64,000 nt of DNA from Nageia nagi (GCA_050084985.1 JBITNC010000001.1:136524001-136588000), one strand, 5' to 3'. Counted from the stretch's first letter, positions 22,120-34,260 are shown. Translations and numbers: made by a program. Notes: a model not told the origin generated them from the sequence alone.

Positions 22120-23840
22120 GAGTAGGCCTCTCATTCTATGGAATATCATTTCTAACAAGAGCAAGATTTCTTACAATAGGAGCAAGATTACCTAGGCCTT
22201 ATGGAACTTGATCTGAATAACATAAAAATTAACTTTTTGGATTAGGTGGTTGAAATATTAGAGTATTATCTATATTAAGATCAGGTGCAACTAAAGTGGA
22301 TGGATGACTTAATTGAGTATCTTGATTTTATTATGGTGCTATTGAAGTAGAGGCTCTATTTTGTACAAAATTTTCCTACTCTCTAAGATAACCTAAAATC
22401 TAAAAATTCACCATAGTAACATATGCAACAATAAATAATGTAGTTTTTTCCATTTGATTAGAGTGTAGACCCAAGTATTGGTGTTGATAGAATGCATAAG
22501 AGTTTAGAAAGTCTGGAGAAGAACAAGGAGGATACCATTCCATAACAACCTAAACTTTACTTTCTACAGAGCTAACCATGAATGCATTATTAGTAGCTTT
22601 AGGAGTAGAAGGCTACTATGGTTGATTATTCTTAGGTTGGAATCTTGGCTAATACTAATTACTATATCTTCTAAAATTTTGACCTTGATTCTACCTTTCT
22701 TACAAAGTAAGCTTATTTTTCATATTCCCAATAGTTATCTCCAACTACCTTATCCTCTCAACCTCTTGTTGGTTTGAACTAGTACCTATACTTATTGATG
22801 GAAGAACTAGAAGATATGATACTTGGTTCTAAACAATAGGTTTGGGAGGAGGAGGTAGTAAGGCTAACACTAATGGATGTGGGATTAGTGTGGGAGGTTG
22901 CTTTGGAGGTAAATTAGGAAATATAGGCATGATAGATCTCAGTTGTATTTTTCCAAAGGAAACCAATGTGTGTTCGGTAGTTTTTTCTATCTAATAAAAT
23001 TCTAAACAAGTTTCCTTGAACATGAAAATTAGCATATTTAGATTAGGGTGGAAAGCTCTCCTATAGTATACCAAGGCTTGAGCATTAGTTAGTCTGATCC
23101 TTGTTGGAATAGATTTCCAAGTTTTCTCAAAATTGATATTAAAATCATCTACAAACTCATGAGGATGTCTTTTAATACAAGCTATAACACCAAAATAAGT
23201 ACTATCATCACTATCTTCAAAAATATTTTAATCAAATATTGAAATAACTCTTCCCATATGTTTATTGATTGAGGAGTCAAGGTCTTGAACCATTCTACTA
23301 CTTGTCCTTTGAAAGAATGTGACAATAATCTTATCATGATAGTTTCATCTGTGATGTCAAAACTTGATGCTAAGTAAGATACATCTTGATAATGCTCATA
23401 TGGTATTTTTATTTATCTATTATACTTAGAAAATAATTTAAAGGTTGCTTAGGGGATAGCTAACAAATTAATAGGAACTACCAATGGATGACTATTGTTC
23501 CAAGTAGTAAAATACATAGCGATAGGCTAAGCCATGTTTGGACTAATTGAGTTAGGTGAAGGATTTTTTTGGATGAAATCAAATATAACTAATAGTGGAA
23601 CCACTCTTAGAGGAATTTATGGTGATAAAGTCTAAAAACTCTTTCACTTGGTCTTCCTTTGAGGAAGTGAAAGCTCTTGAAATCTAGGCTATTGAGAAGA
23701 ATTTTTGGAACTTCTTCTAGTGAATCTAAAAACTGGAGGTGCCAAGGTTTGTGAAAATTATTGGTAAGATAGAAAATTTGCCAATAAGTTTTAAATAACC
23801 TTATAATATTTATAAAAGAATGGTGATAGCCTACCAAACA
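22120..23840 (-). pseudogene. Element C gag
   Basis: The gag core is readable near 23400-23250: YEHYQDVSYLASSF, LLSHSFKGQVVEWFKTL, then INIWEELFQYLI. After a frameshift comes IKRHPHEFVDDFNINFEKTW. A Pro-rich stretch (FPNLPPKQPPTLIPHP and LLPPPPKPIV, near 22930-22830) and a Gln-rich tail follow. No intact zinc knuckle is seen. The core matches Retrotrans_gag of plant gypsy elements. The segment near 22080-21950 looks like the conserved helix region that precedes protease in related elements. Many stops are present. Confidence 0.75.
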
Positions 23841-25080
23841 TAACTATCTAGCCTATTCATACCCAGATAATCTAAGTTTTACTCGTGTCACATTAGGCAT
23901 ACCAAAAATGAAATTTTTTCTACTGTTGATTAGAATAATATAACCTAAGGGTTTAGTATGGCAATTTCTCCACTAGTTTGATAATAAAGAGTTCCTTAAA
24001 TGAGTAGAAGGTGGTGGGGTAGTGCACTTATGGGTGTTTTCCCTCAATCTCTAGGTTATAGGTTTGCTCCTATCTAATAAAAGGTCAAAAGTAACAAGAA
24101 AGAGATAAAAATATAAGCTACTAAATAGGGAAATGCAAATAATATTAAAACAAACTACACTAATCATATTGGAAATCAATAGAAAAGAAGTAATCCATAG
24201 CCAAGATTGAGAATAGAATAACTATCTCACTCTTAGAGTCTCACAATTGCAATACACAATCACAACTTCAAATAAATCGTCATATACAATAATCACAAAA
24301 GAAGGTAATATTTACAAAATTGAAAGGACAAAACATCTTCACATTCCATTACCATATATGAAAAGAATTGTTACAATGGGAAACTTTGCTAAAATATCTG
24401 ACATTTTGGACTTTTAACAATCCACTATATATAATATTTTCTTTACAATGGATTCTTATCCACCATTAATGACTATAACTACCCCTTTGGCTAAAAATAT
24501 AATAAACTTAAATATTATAATTTGTAGGTCTTCAATCTTGTACCTATTAGCCACAATCAATCATTTTTATTTTCTAACTTATTCAATTTAGAATTATTAT
24601 TGAATTTAAGAGGTATGGTCCATCATTTTTATAAGTACATTTAGGACATCTTAGCAATAAGTAGTCTACCAAATCTCTATAGTCATTAAATAATCTTGTC
24701 TATAATTCTAGTATTGAATACTAGAAGGGTGAAGAAAATATGTATCCATTCAATTATAAGAGTGAACTACTACTTCCATGTAGAAATGAGTTGTAGTCAA
24801 CATGTTAATAGAGTCTTGGGGGTCATACACCCTTGATTAGGTAGACCCAAGAGTTCACCTCCTCTTACAATCTTTAGTCATTCTTGGTACGTCTTATTTA
24901 ATCTTGGAGAGTATTATTGGAACTTGAGGATACTCATGGACTTACCAACCATTAATTTTCTTAGAATATAGTAAAAACTTGTTTTGTAATATTTTTTGCA
25001 ATATCACTATCACATAAAATGCTCTTATCTTTATTCATATTAGAACACTTAGGAATCATACCTAGATTATGATTTTTAGA
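23841..25080 (-). other. Stretch without a recognisable gene inside element C
   Basis: About 1.2 kb of AT-rich sequence. The last 100-130 bases next to 25081 continue the unknown ORF's frame with stops. The rest, including 24001-24900, shows no coding homology and could be leader or an eroded LTR. Confidence 0.4.
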
Positions 25081-25776
25081 TTAGGTTACCAAGGTTCTAG
25101 ACTCTATTTTTCTCTCCTCATTTACATCCTTCATGATCAACTTTTTTATAGGTTCGAGTTCCTCTTCTTCCACGCTATTAGTAGCATGCATATAGTCCAT
25201 GTTGTTAATGATATTTTTCTTGATGATAGAAGCCCTCCATTTTATAAGCCCTTCATTCTCATAAGACAAAAAACTATCCAAAGATTATGAAGTTGCAAGA
25301 TTTACTTCTAATAACTCATAATTTGTTAGGATATCTATAACCTCTTCAACATTATTAGTAAGATAATACTCCAACTTTTCTTGATTAGATGACAATTCCT
25401 TTATTGATCTAACATGTCTAGAAATTCTATATAAATCTTTAATTTTAGCATCACTATAGAAAATATCACCATTGCTTCCCAAACTTACATTATGAAAGTC
25501 ATAATCAATAAAAGATGTATTAATCTTATTAAGGGTTTGTCCAATAATATCCATTCTTTTTCTAGAATTTATAGATTCAGTATCATTATCCTCATTAATA
25601 TCCATTCTATCATTAGGATTAGGCTCTTACATAGGTAAATTAGAGTTAAACTTAACACTTCTCCTAATCTTATTAAAATGGACTTTACTTATAGAAGCCC
25701 TAGGTTGTTCTTCATTTAAATTCATCTTCAAAACATAGGCAAAATAAACCCTAGTTTTATCATTTTCTCAAGCCAT
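25081..25776 (-). pseudogene. Unknown ORF upstream of element C gag
   Basis: A single minus-strand frame runs from ATG 25776 to 25081 (232 codons), with only three in-frame stops: the third codon (TGA), one near 25624, and a TAA at about 25280. It encodes a hydrophilic protein with KTRVYFAYVLKMNLNEEQPR near the start, many Asp/Asn/Ser residues, and KLEYYLTNNVEEVIDILTNY and EEEELEPIKKLIMKDVNEE further on. No zinc finger or catalytic motif is visible. Stops aside, the open frame is long for such AT-rich DNA, which suggests it once coded. It could be a first ORF or gag N-terminal region of element C, or belong to a different element. No function is proposed. Confidence 0.5.
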
Positions 25777-27360
25777 TACTCTAAGCACCTTGGTTAAGGG
25801 AAGAGATAATAACATAAATAGATTCATGATTTATAATAAGGGATTCCCTATAATAGAATCTAAGTGTGTAATAATGTTAGTTTCACCAAAATATAGAATC
25901 TAAATTATATAAGATACAAATATACAAAATAAATAAAATGATCTACAATATAAGAAGAGCTAAATATGTACACTATATCAGATACAATGAACATACATGA
26001 GGAGTATGAACCTGATATGAAGTGTATGTGCAACCTTTAGAATCAAATATAAATTGATATTCAAAAGATTAGGATCAAAATAGAGGAAAGCTCAATATGG
26101 ATCTTTGTATGCATGAATCAATAGCCTCTATCACCAAAATATAAAACGCTTGGTCCTTAAGATGAACTTTGTTAACAACATTGAATATGAAGAATTATAG
26201 AGTGAATCAAAGATAGAAAGTTTTAGAGATCATTGTATAACAATATATAATAATATGTGGAATAGAGAGATATAATTACTTGATGAAGATTATGGTAGAC
26301 AACCATATATTAGAGATCTTATCATATCAAAGAGTTTCAATCTATGGAGGTCAACATATTCCACTTACATATATAACCTACAAAGACATAGAGAGGAGTG
26401 AAGGCTAACCTTTAGTAATAATATAATCATTGTTATATTCAATATACTTTAGAATATGAATCATGGTAAATAATATAACATTTAATATAAGACATGGTAT
26501 TGCATTGTAATATCAACTTTATTTTCACATGTTTTAAATTAAATAAGTCATTTAGGAAGTCTAAATATGATTTACTAAATAAATAATAAATCATTTTTAT
26601 GCATCTATAGTATTTTTTATTAAATAAAAAATACAAAACAAATGCACTAAAGAGAAAGGAATCAAGTTCAATATAAATACCTATGTATCCTTACCTGTGA
26701 TGAACTTAATTATATGAAGATCAAAATTGTTGACATGGAATGAACCTGATGTATTAAACCCATGAACAATAATAGTATGAACACCAACATAACATGAGTG
26801 CTAAGTTACAAAATAATAGTGTGGGTGCTCACACTATCATAGACACTAGGGTTTTGATGGAGTAGGATTCACCACAAAGTATCAATGATAATAGTGATGT
26901 CAATAAGCTTAGCTAAACATTTAATTGTAAATAGTGAATAAAGATATGCTCAAGTGATAACAAGATTCTAGTGTCAATAATCAACATTTTTAAATACCCA
27001 AGAATAGGTTATTGACTATCAAGATGTAATCTTGTTTACTTTCCTAAGTTAAAGATTCTTATATTTATATATGCATGATATTCCAACAATTACCCCTTGT
27101 AAGATGGTTGAAGCTAACATTGATGTACCTAAAATAAAAAATAAAAATACCACCTAAGATATGTGTGATAATACAACCATAATATTTTTAAATATGATTA
27201 TAATATTACACCATGGGGGACTATATTAAGTTGTAAACAATTATCATGTGGCTAGTCTTATGAGTATGTTTTAGAGAATTTTTACACCATAAAAAACTTT
27301 CAAAGTAAATAGAAATGGATACATGCATCATGAATCATAATAATCAAATGGAAAAAAGGA

Positions 27361-27401
<41 letters not shown>

Positions 27402-28071
27402 CACACTTTATCATATCTTAATCATATTGTACCTTATTATCACATATTTCTTAGAATTTATTCTTATTTTTATGTTAGGTACAATGGGATGGCTTCAACA
27501 TTCTAACAAGGGATCAAATGATGATATCACACCTGATATAAATGTAAGTATCTTTAACCTAGGAAAAGTATATCAAAATTACATATTGATAGTCAGTACC
27601 CTACTTCTGGGTGTCTTTAAATGCTACCTAGTAAGATTGGAATCTTGTTATCATTCAAGAAGATATTTTTCATCCATTTCATGATCATATGTTTGGTTTG
27701 ACTTATTGACATATCTACTATTATCGATCATTGTTTGCAGACCTCATTATACTAAAATGATAGCACTCATGTTGATATGCATATCCATGTTGAGCTCTTG
27801 AAAGCTAGTTCTTGAACTAAGATCCTTTATGTTATTGGCATGGGGTTTGTACATCAAGGTGATCTCTCTTATACAATTTTTTTTTGCATATATTTAGCCC
27901 TAGCATTGGTAAGAATATAGTAGTATTTATCTTACACTTGATTCTATCTCTTTAGTATGTGCTCTTATTTTATGTCTTGATATCAATAGGATCCTGGTTT
28001 TGTTATCACACTATTATTCTTCATTTATTATTATTTATGTATGTTTTATTTAGGTTATATAGCTTATATAT
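25777..28071. other. AT-rich spacer with no supported gene
   Basis: About 2.3 kb lies between element C and the target site of element D. Short ORFs here have no homology I can recognise. The phrase CACCAAAATATA occurs at 25889 and 26131, possibly a remnant of repeated leader or LTR sequence. A (TA)n microsatellite lies at 27361-27398. Confidence 0.4.
27361..27398. repeat. (TA)n microsatellite
   Basis: About 15 consecutive TA units after a short ATATATAATA lead-in. Confidence 0.95.
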
Positions 28072-28076
28072 TACAT
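28072..28076. other. Target-site duplication of element D, left
   Basis: TACAT, repeated exactly at 45932-45936 beyond the right LTR. Five bases is the standard gypsy duplication. Confidence 0.9.
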
Positions 28077-28923
28077 TGTATACACCTAAAAATGTCCCTT
28101 TTTTAACTAGTAAACATTGAAATAATCATAACTCTTTGAGACAATATAAAATAGGTTTAAAAAATATATTATTGGATAGCTCTCATCAAGTACATGCAAA
28201 ATGAGTGGTCACATGACTCTTTTAGGTAAAATTGGCTATTTGGTGATCATTTTAATATTGCTACAAAATTGAAAACTAGTTGCCAACAACCCAAAATAGT
28301 CATCGACATTTTGAGATGATCACTGGCGTCTGCCTAGTAATCATCGATGACTCTATAACAGTTGAATAAGAAACCAAAACAATGAGAGAAAGTTGAAACA
28401 TTTCATTCTTCCAAGATGATGTGGATAGAGGGGCTCAATTACGACCTATGATGGCTTTTCACTTCCCCTTACCAGCCTTGGAACATCTCACCCAAAATCT
28501 ATAAATACAAGCCAATACAAAGCAATAGGGACTGGATCTTGACCCATTTTTGAAGTAGGGTAATGCTATCAAAATCTTGTGAGCTCATACCTTTTATTAT
28601 TTTATGTTAGCTTCAATTTAATATATGTCATACATAGATGCTTTGATGTTATTATCTTTTGCATGTGTGTAGGATTTATAGGTTGTTCATATCAAGGAGA
28701 GAAGCAAGAAAATCAAAAACAATGGAGATCTAATACTCTTATTTTGGCAAATGGCATTTGTAAAAGTCCCTTCCAAGGGAAAATTGTAGTTTGAGCTAAA
28801 AATCAATATCAATTTATAATTACAATATTTCTACCTATTTTACATAATTTGAGGTTCAGTGAAAATTTAAGAATAATTGTATTTTATGTTATTCTACATT
28901 CTAGCTCTATTTTCACTGCAACA
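28077..28923 (+). repeat. Element D 5' LTR (847 bp)
   Basis: TGTATACACC...CACTGCAACA, with a TATA box at 28500-28507. It matches 45094-45931 closely. The differences I could see by eye are mostly C/T or G/A, many in former CG or CHG contexts. It contains several copies of a GCCAACGA/CATCGATGAC-like motif that recurs in the leader. Confidence 0.95.
28500..28507 (+). promoter_or_regulatory. TATA box of element D 5' LTR
   Basis: TATAAATA in the context AATCTATAAATACAAGCC. The identical box in the 3' LTR is at 45517-45524. Transcription of the element RNA would start about 30 bases downstream. Confidence 0.75.
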
Positions 28924-28946
28924 TTCTAGCGCTAGAAGGAGAGCCC
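28924..28946 (+). other. Primer-binding site of element D
   Basis: TTCTAGCGCTAGAAGGAG directly follows the LTR. Element E has TTTTAGTGCTAGAAGGAG at the same place (57071). With two deamination-type changes reversed (TAG to TGG) both would begin TGGCGCTAG, the form expected for pairing with a tRNA 3' CCA end. I cannot name the tRNA with certainty. Confidence 0.65.
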
Positions 28947-29089
28947 TTCCGTTATTAATAGGGAGGTTTTTTTGTTTATGTTAAAAATGATTTTACCTTT
29001 CTGTTATCTAGTTTATTTGAATTTTTCCATATACTAACTTTAAATTTTGTATTCTATGCTTTTTAGGAAATCTATTATAGAAACACCAA

Positions 29090-29260
29090 TGATTGGAATC
29101 AGATGCTGGTGATTCAAAAGGAATGCCAGCGATTTACAAAGTAATCTAGACTAAACATTTGCAATTTCATTATAAATGCCATCGATTGGAATTGGATGTC
29201 GATGACTCAGAATAAATGCCAGCAATCTCTGTTTAAACATCGATGACTCATACTCTAGGT
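29090..29260 (+). repeat. Degenerate 20-base tandem repeat in element D leader
   Basis: Units read like AATGCCAGCGATT plus 6-7 variable bases: ACACCAATGATTGGAAT, GATGCTGGTGATTCAAA, AATGCCAGCGATTTACA, AATGCCATCGATTGGAA, GATGTCGATGACTCAGA, AATGCCAGCAATCTCTG. The same motif occurs in both D LTRs, near 44083-44145 and 44525-44600 by the antisense gene, and in element E at 57255-57320. Confidence 0.7.
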
Positions 29261-29284
29261 CATTTTGTCTCCTTTTGTTATTTC

Positions 29285-29287
<3 letters not shown>

Positions 29288-29341
<54 letters not shown>
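29288..29341. repeat. (TA)n microsatellite
   Basis: About 27 uninterrupted TA units in the leader of element D. Confidence 0.95.
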
Positions 29342-29342
<1 letters not shown>

Positions 29343-29689
29343 CAATACATATGTATAATATATTGTTAAAATGGAAGGATATTTTTGACTGTGATTCCTT
29401 TACCTAGAATGCATATAAGAATGGGTAGAAAAGGTTAAATGCATTTTTTTTTATTAATTTACTTTATGTATAATGTTATATATTTATTTTCATGTTTTGG
29501 GTGAAGAGTACGTACACATTAATACTTTTTATCTTGTCTACTTATGCTCTCCCTTTGTGCTTCATGCGATATAAGGTGACTAGAATAGACCGGATAAGAA
29601 GGAGTAATTAATTCTTCTTTTCTTTCACATTCACACTATCATTAATTTGGTTAATTTATCCACACATAATGACCTCTTACCAAGTTTGC

Positions 29690-30240
29690 CCTTACCACTC
29701 CATTGGAGGTCGAAGGGATATGTGACTAGTAAGAGGAGGTAATTTACTACACATAATACTTCCACAATTGGAAGGGGTAAATGAATCACATTAAAAGGAA
29801 TGAACTTAAGGAAAATAAATTGAGTTTTGGGTAGTGTAAATCATATTAAAAGGTTAATGAATTGGAGGGATCTGAATACACTAAGTGCTTTCACTTAACA
29901 AAGTATGCTCTCACTTTTGTGCTTCAAGTGATCGTAAGTGATCAAAAATAAGTTAAGTGAAAGAGGTAAAATTTATTCACATTTTATTTGGAAATATACT
30001 TCACATTAACACTTTTAAAGATGTCTGCCCTTACCACTCCATTGGAGGTTGAAGGGATATGTGACTCTTGGAGGAGTAATTGAACTTCACTTAATTAATT
30101 TATCTACACTTAATGGCTTTTTACTAAGTCTGCTCTTACCACTCCATTGGAGGTCAAAGAGATATGTGACTAGTAAGAAGAGGGAATCTATCACATATAA
30201 AACTTCCACAGCTGGAAGGAGTTAATGAACATCATTAAGA
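29690..30240 (+). repeat. Dispersed leader repeats with short palindromes (element D)
   Basis: Three blocks, near 29690, 30028 and 30131, share TTACCACTCCATTGGAGGT, then AAGGGATATGTGACT and a GGAGG or AGAGG purine run. CTCCA-T-TGGAG is a palindrome in each. A partner block CTTCCACAATTGGAAG (29759) and CTTCCACAGCTGGAAG (30205) is also palindromic. Element E carries eroded versions near 57960-58160. Confidence 0.75.
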
Positions 30241-30906
30241 GGTTGGATAATGAATCTCATTATAATCAAAAAGAACAATGGGGTTTATTAAGGTCAAGAT
30301 TCACTTAAAATAAACTTTGATTGCATCACATTAAGATAAGATAAGTTAATGGATATGAATGTTTGGGAGGGTGGTATGCATAAATGTACTTTACTTGTTT
30401 AAATGCATTTCATAAGGCCTTAAAGGAATAATTGAACATTAACGAGTTGGATGTCACTACCAATTATTAATTCTTACTTCTTTATACCCACCAACATAAC
30501 ACACTTGAAGCCATAGAGCCAGTTACACTTGGAGGTAATGACCAAGGTAACTTTCCTTTAGGTAGGAGTCAAAAAAGAGACTCATTTAGAACCAAGCCAA
30601 AAGCCATAGAAACTTGTAAACATTACTTAGAATTACCCAACCTACCTTGTTTAACACTTGACTAGTCAAAAAAAACTAAGAAAATTAAAAAGATTAAAAA
30701 TGAACAACTCATATCATTCATTTAACTCAAACATTAAAAATATGTGAAAAAGTTAAGAAGATAATCACATCGATAAAAGTAAGTTTGCATATAGGATGTT
30801 TGTGCATTAAATTATTTTCTTGAAAACATAATATAAAAGATAAAAATAGAGTTTCTTTTTTATGATGATTATTTATAATATCTAAAAAATGGTTCAAACT
30901 AGAAGT

Positions 30907-33345
30907 ATGACCGCTAAGAAAATGTGAGAACACCCATTTGAAATACAAGAAATAGATCTAGACAATATGGATCTGATAGAGTCTTCGATTAGGAGGCCAC
31001 CTCCTTTAGATGAATCAAATCCATGGGTAGTTCATTATGAAGGTAAAGATTGGGATTGGGGTTATGATCAATCTAGATTGCAAAGACAAAGTATAGAAGA
31101 TCCTATTACCAAGGCTAGAATGCAAGTGTTAGATGAAGAATTAATTGAAATTCATCATCACCTAGCTAATTATAGGGCTATTCCTAAGACATCTTCTAGT
31201 TTATCAGGAGATGTCAAAAAACTAAATCATAGGCATGATAAATTAGAAATGGATGAGGATAAATCTCGGGCTGAAACCATAGTGGTACCAGAGACTGAGC
31301 CATATAAAGTTAAATATGAAAGAGTCATTCATCTATTATCAGATGGTCGAAAGGTTAGTTCTTTAATTCAAAAAGAGGGATCTTCTTTTTCTCATAAATC
31401 TCTCGAATCAGGAAAAAATGAAGTATCAATACCTACGAGTAATTTATCTCAAAGAGCTCCTTAAATGAAGCAAACAGAGAAATCTTATTCCTCAAATGGA
31501 GGATTACATAGAAGGACATCTAAGTTCAAAATAGAAGAGATACCTTCTTATAAAGAACTAGAAGAACGATGATTATATAAAACAAAAGTTGGTCAAAAAT
31601 TCATGAAAACATATGCTAATGATATTAAAAAGGTTGCAAAAATGCAATATCTTCTAAAGGAAGAAAATAGAAAAGTTAATGAATTCATTAAAATTCAAGA
31701 ACAAGAGAATAAATTAAAAGAAATGGAAGATAAACTTCTTAGAGATAAAAGGAAATTCATAGAACAAGAACAAGCAAACAAAGAAAGAAATGAGTTCTTA
31801 GAACAAGAAAAGAAAAGACTTCATAAAGAACATGAGATTCAACTTCATTTACAGGAATTACAACTTAAAGAATTAGAGAATGAAAAAATAAAAAGGGAAC
31901 AATATCTATGTATGGAGAAAGAAAAACAAAGACAGTGGGAGGAATATCAAAAAATAAAAAATTTGAAACTTGAAACTCCTGAAGGAAGTCAAATACAAAG
32001 ATATCAAGATCCTTACTTAGACAAACAAGAAGCGATGGATAAAGAGATAGCCATTTTGTTACAAAGGAAAATGGATAAAGAACTAGAACTTCAAAAATTA
32101 TATGATAAACAAAAGCAAGATTCTATTAAAAGTTGGGTTGAACAAACCCAAAATCAAACAAGACAACCTAATTACAAAGGAAAAAATCTATATGGAAAAG
32201 GTATATCCCAAAAACCTCCTAAAATCCCTATTCCACGATGTCATTCACCTCTTAAAATATTGCCTCCACTACCATCAGAGTTTCCTTCTGATTATGAGTC
32301 TTACACTTCAAGATCAATTTTGGAAAAGGATCTGAATACTCGAAGATATCATAGACACACTCAAGGTCATAGAACCGATAAAGAATTAGAAGACTTTATG
32401 AAGGATTTTATAAATCAAGAAATGAATGTTTAAGGACTTCAAAAGTTAAATTATAAGAACATTTGCAATGAACCTATTCATCCAAGTGTTCCAAAAAAGA
32501 AACTACCATATAGGTTTGAATTTCCTAAAATAGAATCATTTAAAGGAAGAGAAGACCCCAAAGAACATTTGAGAAAATTCACATTTTCTAGTTATCAGAT
32601 AGCTAATGATGACTCATTAATGTTATGTATATTTCCTATGACACTCGCAGGTCAAGCTTTAGATTGGTATAATAGGTTACCCATACATAGTTTATATACG
32701 TTCGAATAATTGGCTAATAAATTTCTAGAACATTTTAGAATTAATATTAAAGAAAGATCTTCAATTACTGATCTTACAAGATTACAACAGTTTCCTGATG
32801 AAACTATACAAGATTACATCTCAAGATGGCGGGCTATACTCACTAGTATGCCTTATACAATACCACAAGAAGAATTGGTTAAATTATTTAGTCAAAGTTG
32901 TTTAAGACCAATAGCTAGTGTTCTCCAAATTCAACAACATAAAACTTTTAAAGAAGCTATTGCTTAGGTAGTAGTTATAGAAAGAGTTAAAATTCAATAT
33001 GGAGAACTAAAACTCAAGAAAAAAGAATACAAAAAGGGTAATCAATATGAAAACAGTACTAAACAACCACAAAATAATCAAATAGCTATGACAGAAAATT
33101 TTGGTCAATCTTCAAAAATCGAAGAAAATGTTGAACCTAAGCCTAAAAGAAATTTTACCCCATTATCAGAACCATTAGCTGAAATAATTAAAAAATTATG
33201 TGATAATGGTATGATTAAATTACCTAATATAAAACCTGAAAATCCTAATGCTAAAGGAAGCAAATGGTATAAGGAGAATGAATTTTTTGCTTATCATAAG
33301 AAAAAAGGATATACTACAAATAAATGTTGAACTTTACAACATAAA
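30907..33345 (+). pseudogene. Element D gag with long charged coiled-coil N-terminal extension
   Basis: The region 30967-31464 is a hydrophilic N-terminus (RRPPPLDESNPW, then HHHLANYRAIP). From 31603 to about 32150 an uninterrupted stretch is extremely rich in Glu, Lys, Gln and Arg in heptad-like spacing (KEENRKVNEFIKIQEQENK and onward), a likely coiled coil of about 180 residues. The gag core begins near 32500: FPKIESFKGREDPKEHLRKF, MTLAGQALDWYNRLP, then FLEHFRINIKERSSITDL and RWRAILTSMPYTIP. A zinc-knuckle-like block FFAYHKKKGYTTNKC at 33289-33330 has lost its first Cys (Ala). In-frame stops are at 31462, 31570, 32431, 32707, 32965 and 33328. Confidence 0.85.
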
Positions 33346-33696
33346 ATTCAAGACTTGATAGATAGTCAAAAAATAGATGTGGATAATCCTATTGCACCTT
33401 CAAATCAAAATTTAGGGATATATCAAAACCCCTTACCCTCACATCAGGCTAACAATGTGACAATTATCCCAAACCAAATGAACTATACATGGAATAATAA
33501 GGATATACCATTTATAGGAACTATAGATAATTCAATACATATGATTGGTATAGCTACAAGAGTACAACAATATCAAAATAAATAGGATAATCCATGAAAA
33601 AATCAATCGATATCAAACCCTATTAATATACAACCTATACCTCCTCCTGAACAACTTAAATTGTCGATAAAAGGTGCTCTTTAATGATAATTAAAA

Positions 33697-34260
33697 ATGT
33701 CTCTAGTTAAGATGACCTTATTTGAATTATTACAACATTCTGAGAGTTATAGGGAAGCTATGAATCAAATTCTACAAGAAATTCAAGTGGATATTAGTAA
33801 CCCCGATAATTTTATTTCAATAGTTGAAAGTTTGAGGATATCTCAACAACCTAGTATCACCTTCTATGAACAAGAAAAATTAAATAATGATGGACTAGGA
33901 GGACTTGATCCACCTTTACATATAATTGGTAAAGTAGATGGGAAATTATTTAAAAGAATTCTGATAGATGAAGGTTCAACTATAAATATAATTTCAGATG
34001 CTGCATACAAAAATTTGAATTTATCAAATTCGCTTATCTTAGCTCCTTATTTACAAATTATGGTGTTTAATGATGCAATATGTTCAACTTTGGGATCAAT
34101 AGTGCTTTCAATTACAATAGGGGCTAAAACTGTTCAAACTTTATTACATATAATTGAAGGAAATATTATATAATACAACGTTCTTTTAGGACATCCATGG
34201 ATTAGAGAAATGCAATGTGTTCCATCAACTTATCATGGATGTTTAAAATACATCTATAAA
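33697..34260 (+). pseudogene. Element D aspartic protease
   Basis: A helix region MTLFELLQHSESYREAMNQ precedes the domain. The active-site strand is KRILIDEGSTINIISDAAY (near 33955-34010), with Asp present and the usual Thr/Gly context changed to DEGS as in many plant gypsy proteases. A closing ATNVLLGHPWIR-type block is readable at about 34172-34205 (NVLLGHPWI after a TAA TAC break). Cleavage of the polyprotein is the family role. The domain is open apart from one stop at 34171. Confidence 0.8.

Larger units (their letters stand above)
20987..25776 (-). mobile_element. Element C: decayed minus-strand gypsy remnant truncated at element B
   Basis: In minus-strand order it holds an unknown ORF (25776-25081), about 1.1 kb without a gene, gag (about 23840-22120), a short protease-leader-like stretch and aRNH (about 21865-21299). 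It then stops at the outer edge of element B's LTR at 20986. RT, gRNH, integrase and 3' LTR are absent from the window. Either B inserted into C and the rest lies further left, or C is a deletion derivative. Its own LTR could not be delimited. Confidence 0.6.
28947..30906 (+). other. Element D leader (about 2 kb, non-coding, repeat-rich)
   Basis: No ORF of note. It holds a run of about 20-base degenerate repeats (29090-29260), a (TA)n microsatellite (29288-29341), and three copies of a CTCCATTGGAGGTC-centred block (about 29690, 30028, 30131). A GCTCTCCCTTTGTGCTTCA-type motif appears at 29548 and again at 29907. Element E has related blocks at the same relative places, so this is element leader and not host DNA. 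Confidence 0.7.

Noticed and set aside
27427-27684. 85-codon ORF (starts MYLIITYFLEFIL)
   Set aside because: No homology seen, and such lengths occur by chance in AT-rich DNA; its hydrophobic start is not enough.
28579-28794. ORF in the LTR of element D, repeated at 45596-45802
   Set aside because: It is duplicated only because the LTR is duplicated. It lies in the R/U5 leader, has no recognisable domain, and the N-terminal part differs by an indel between the copies.
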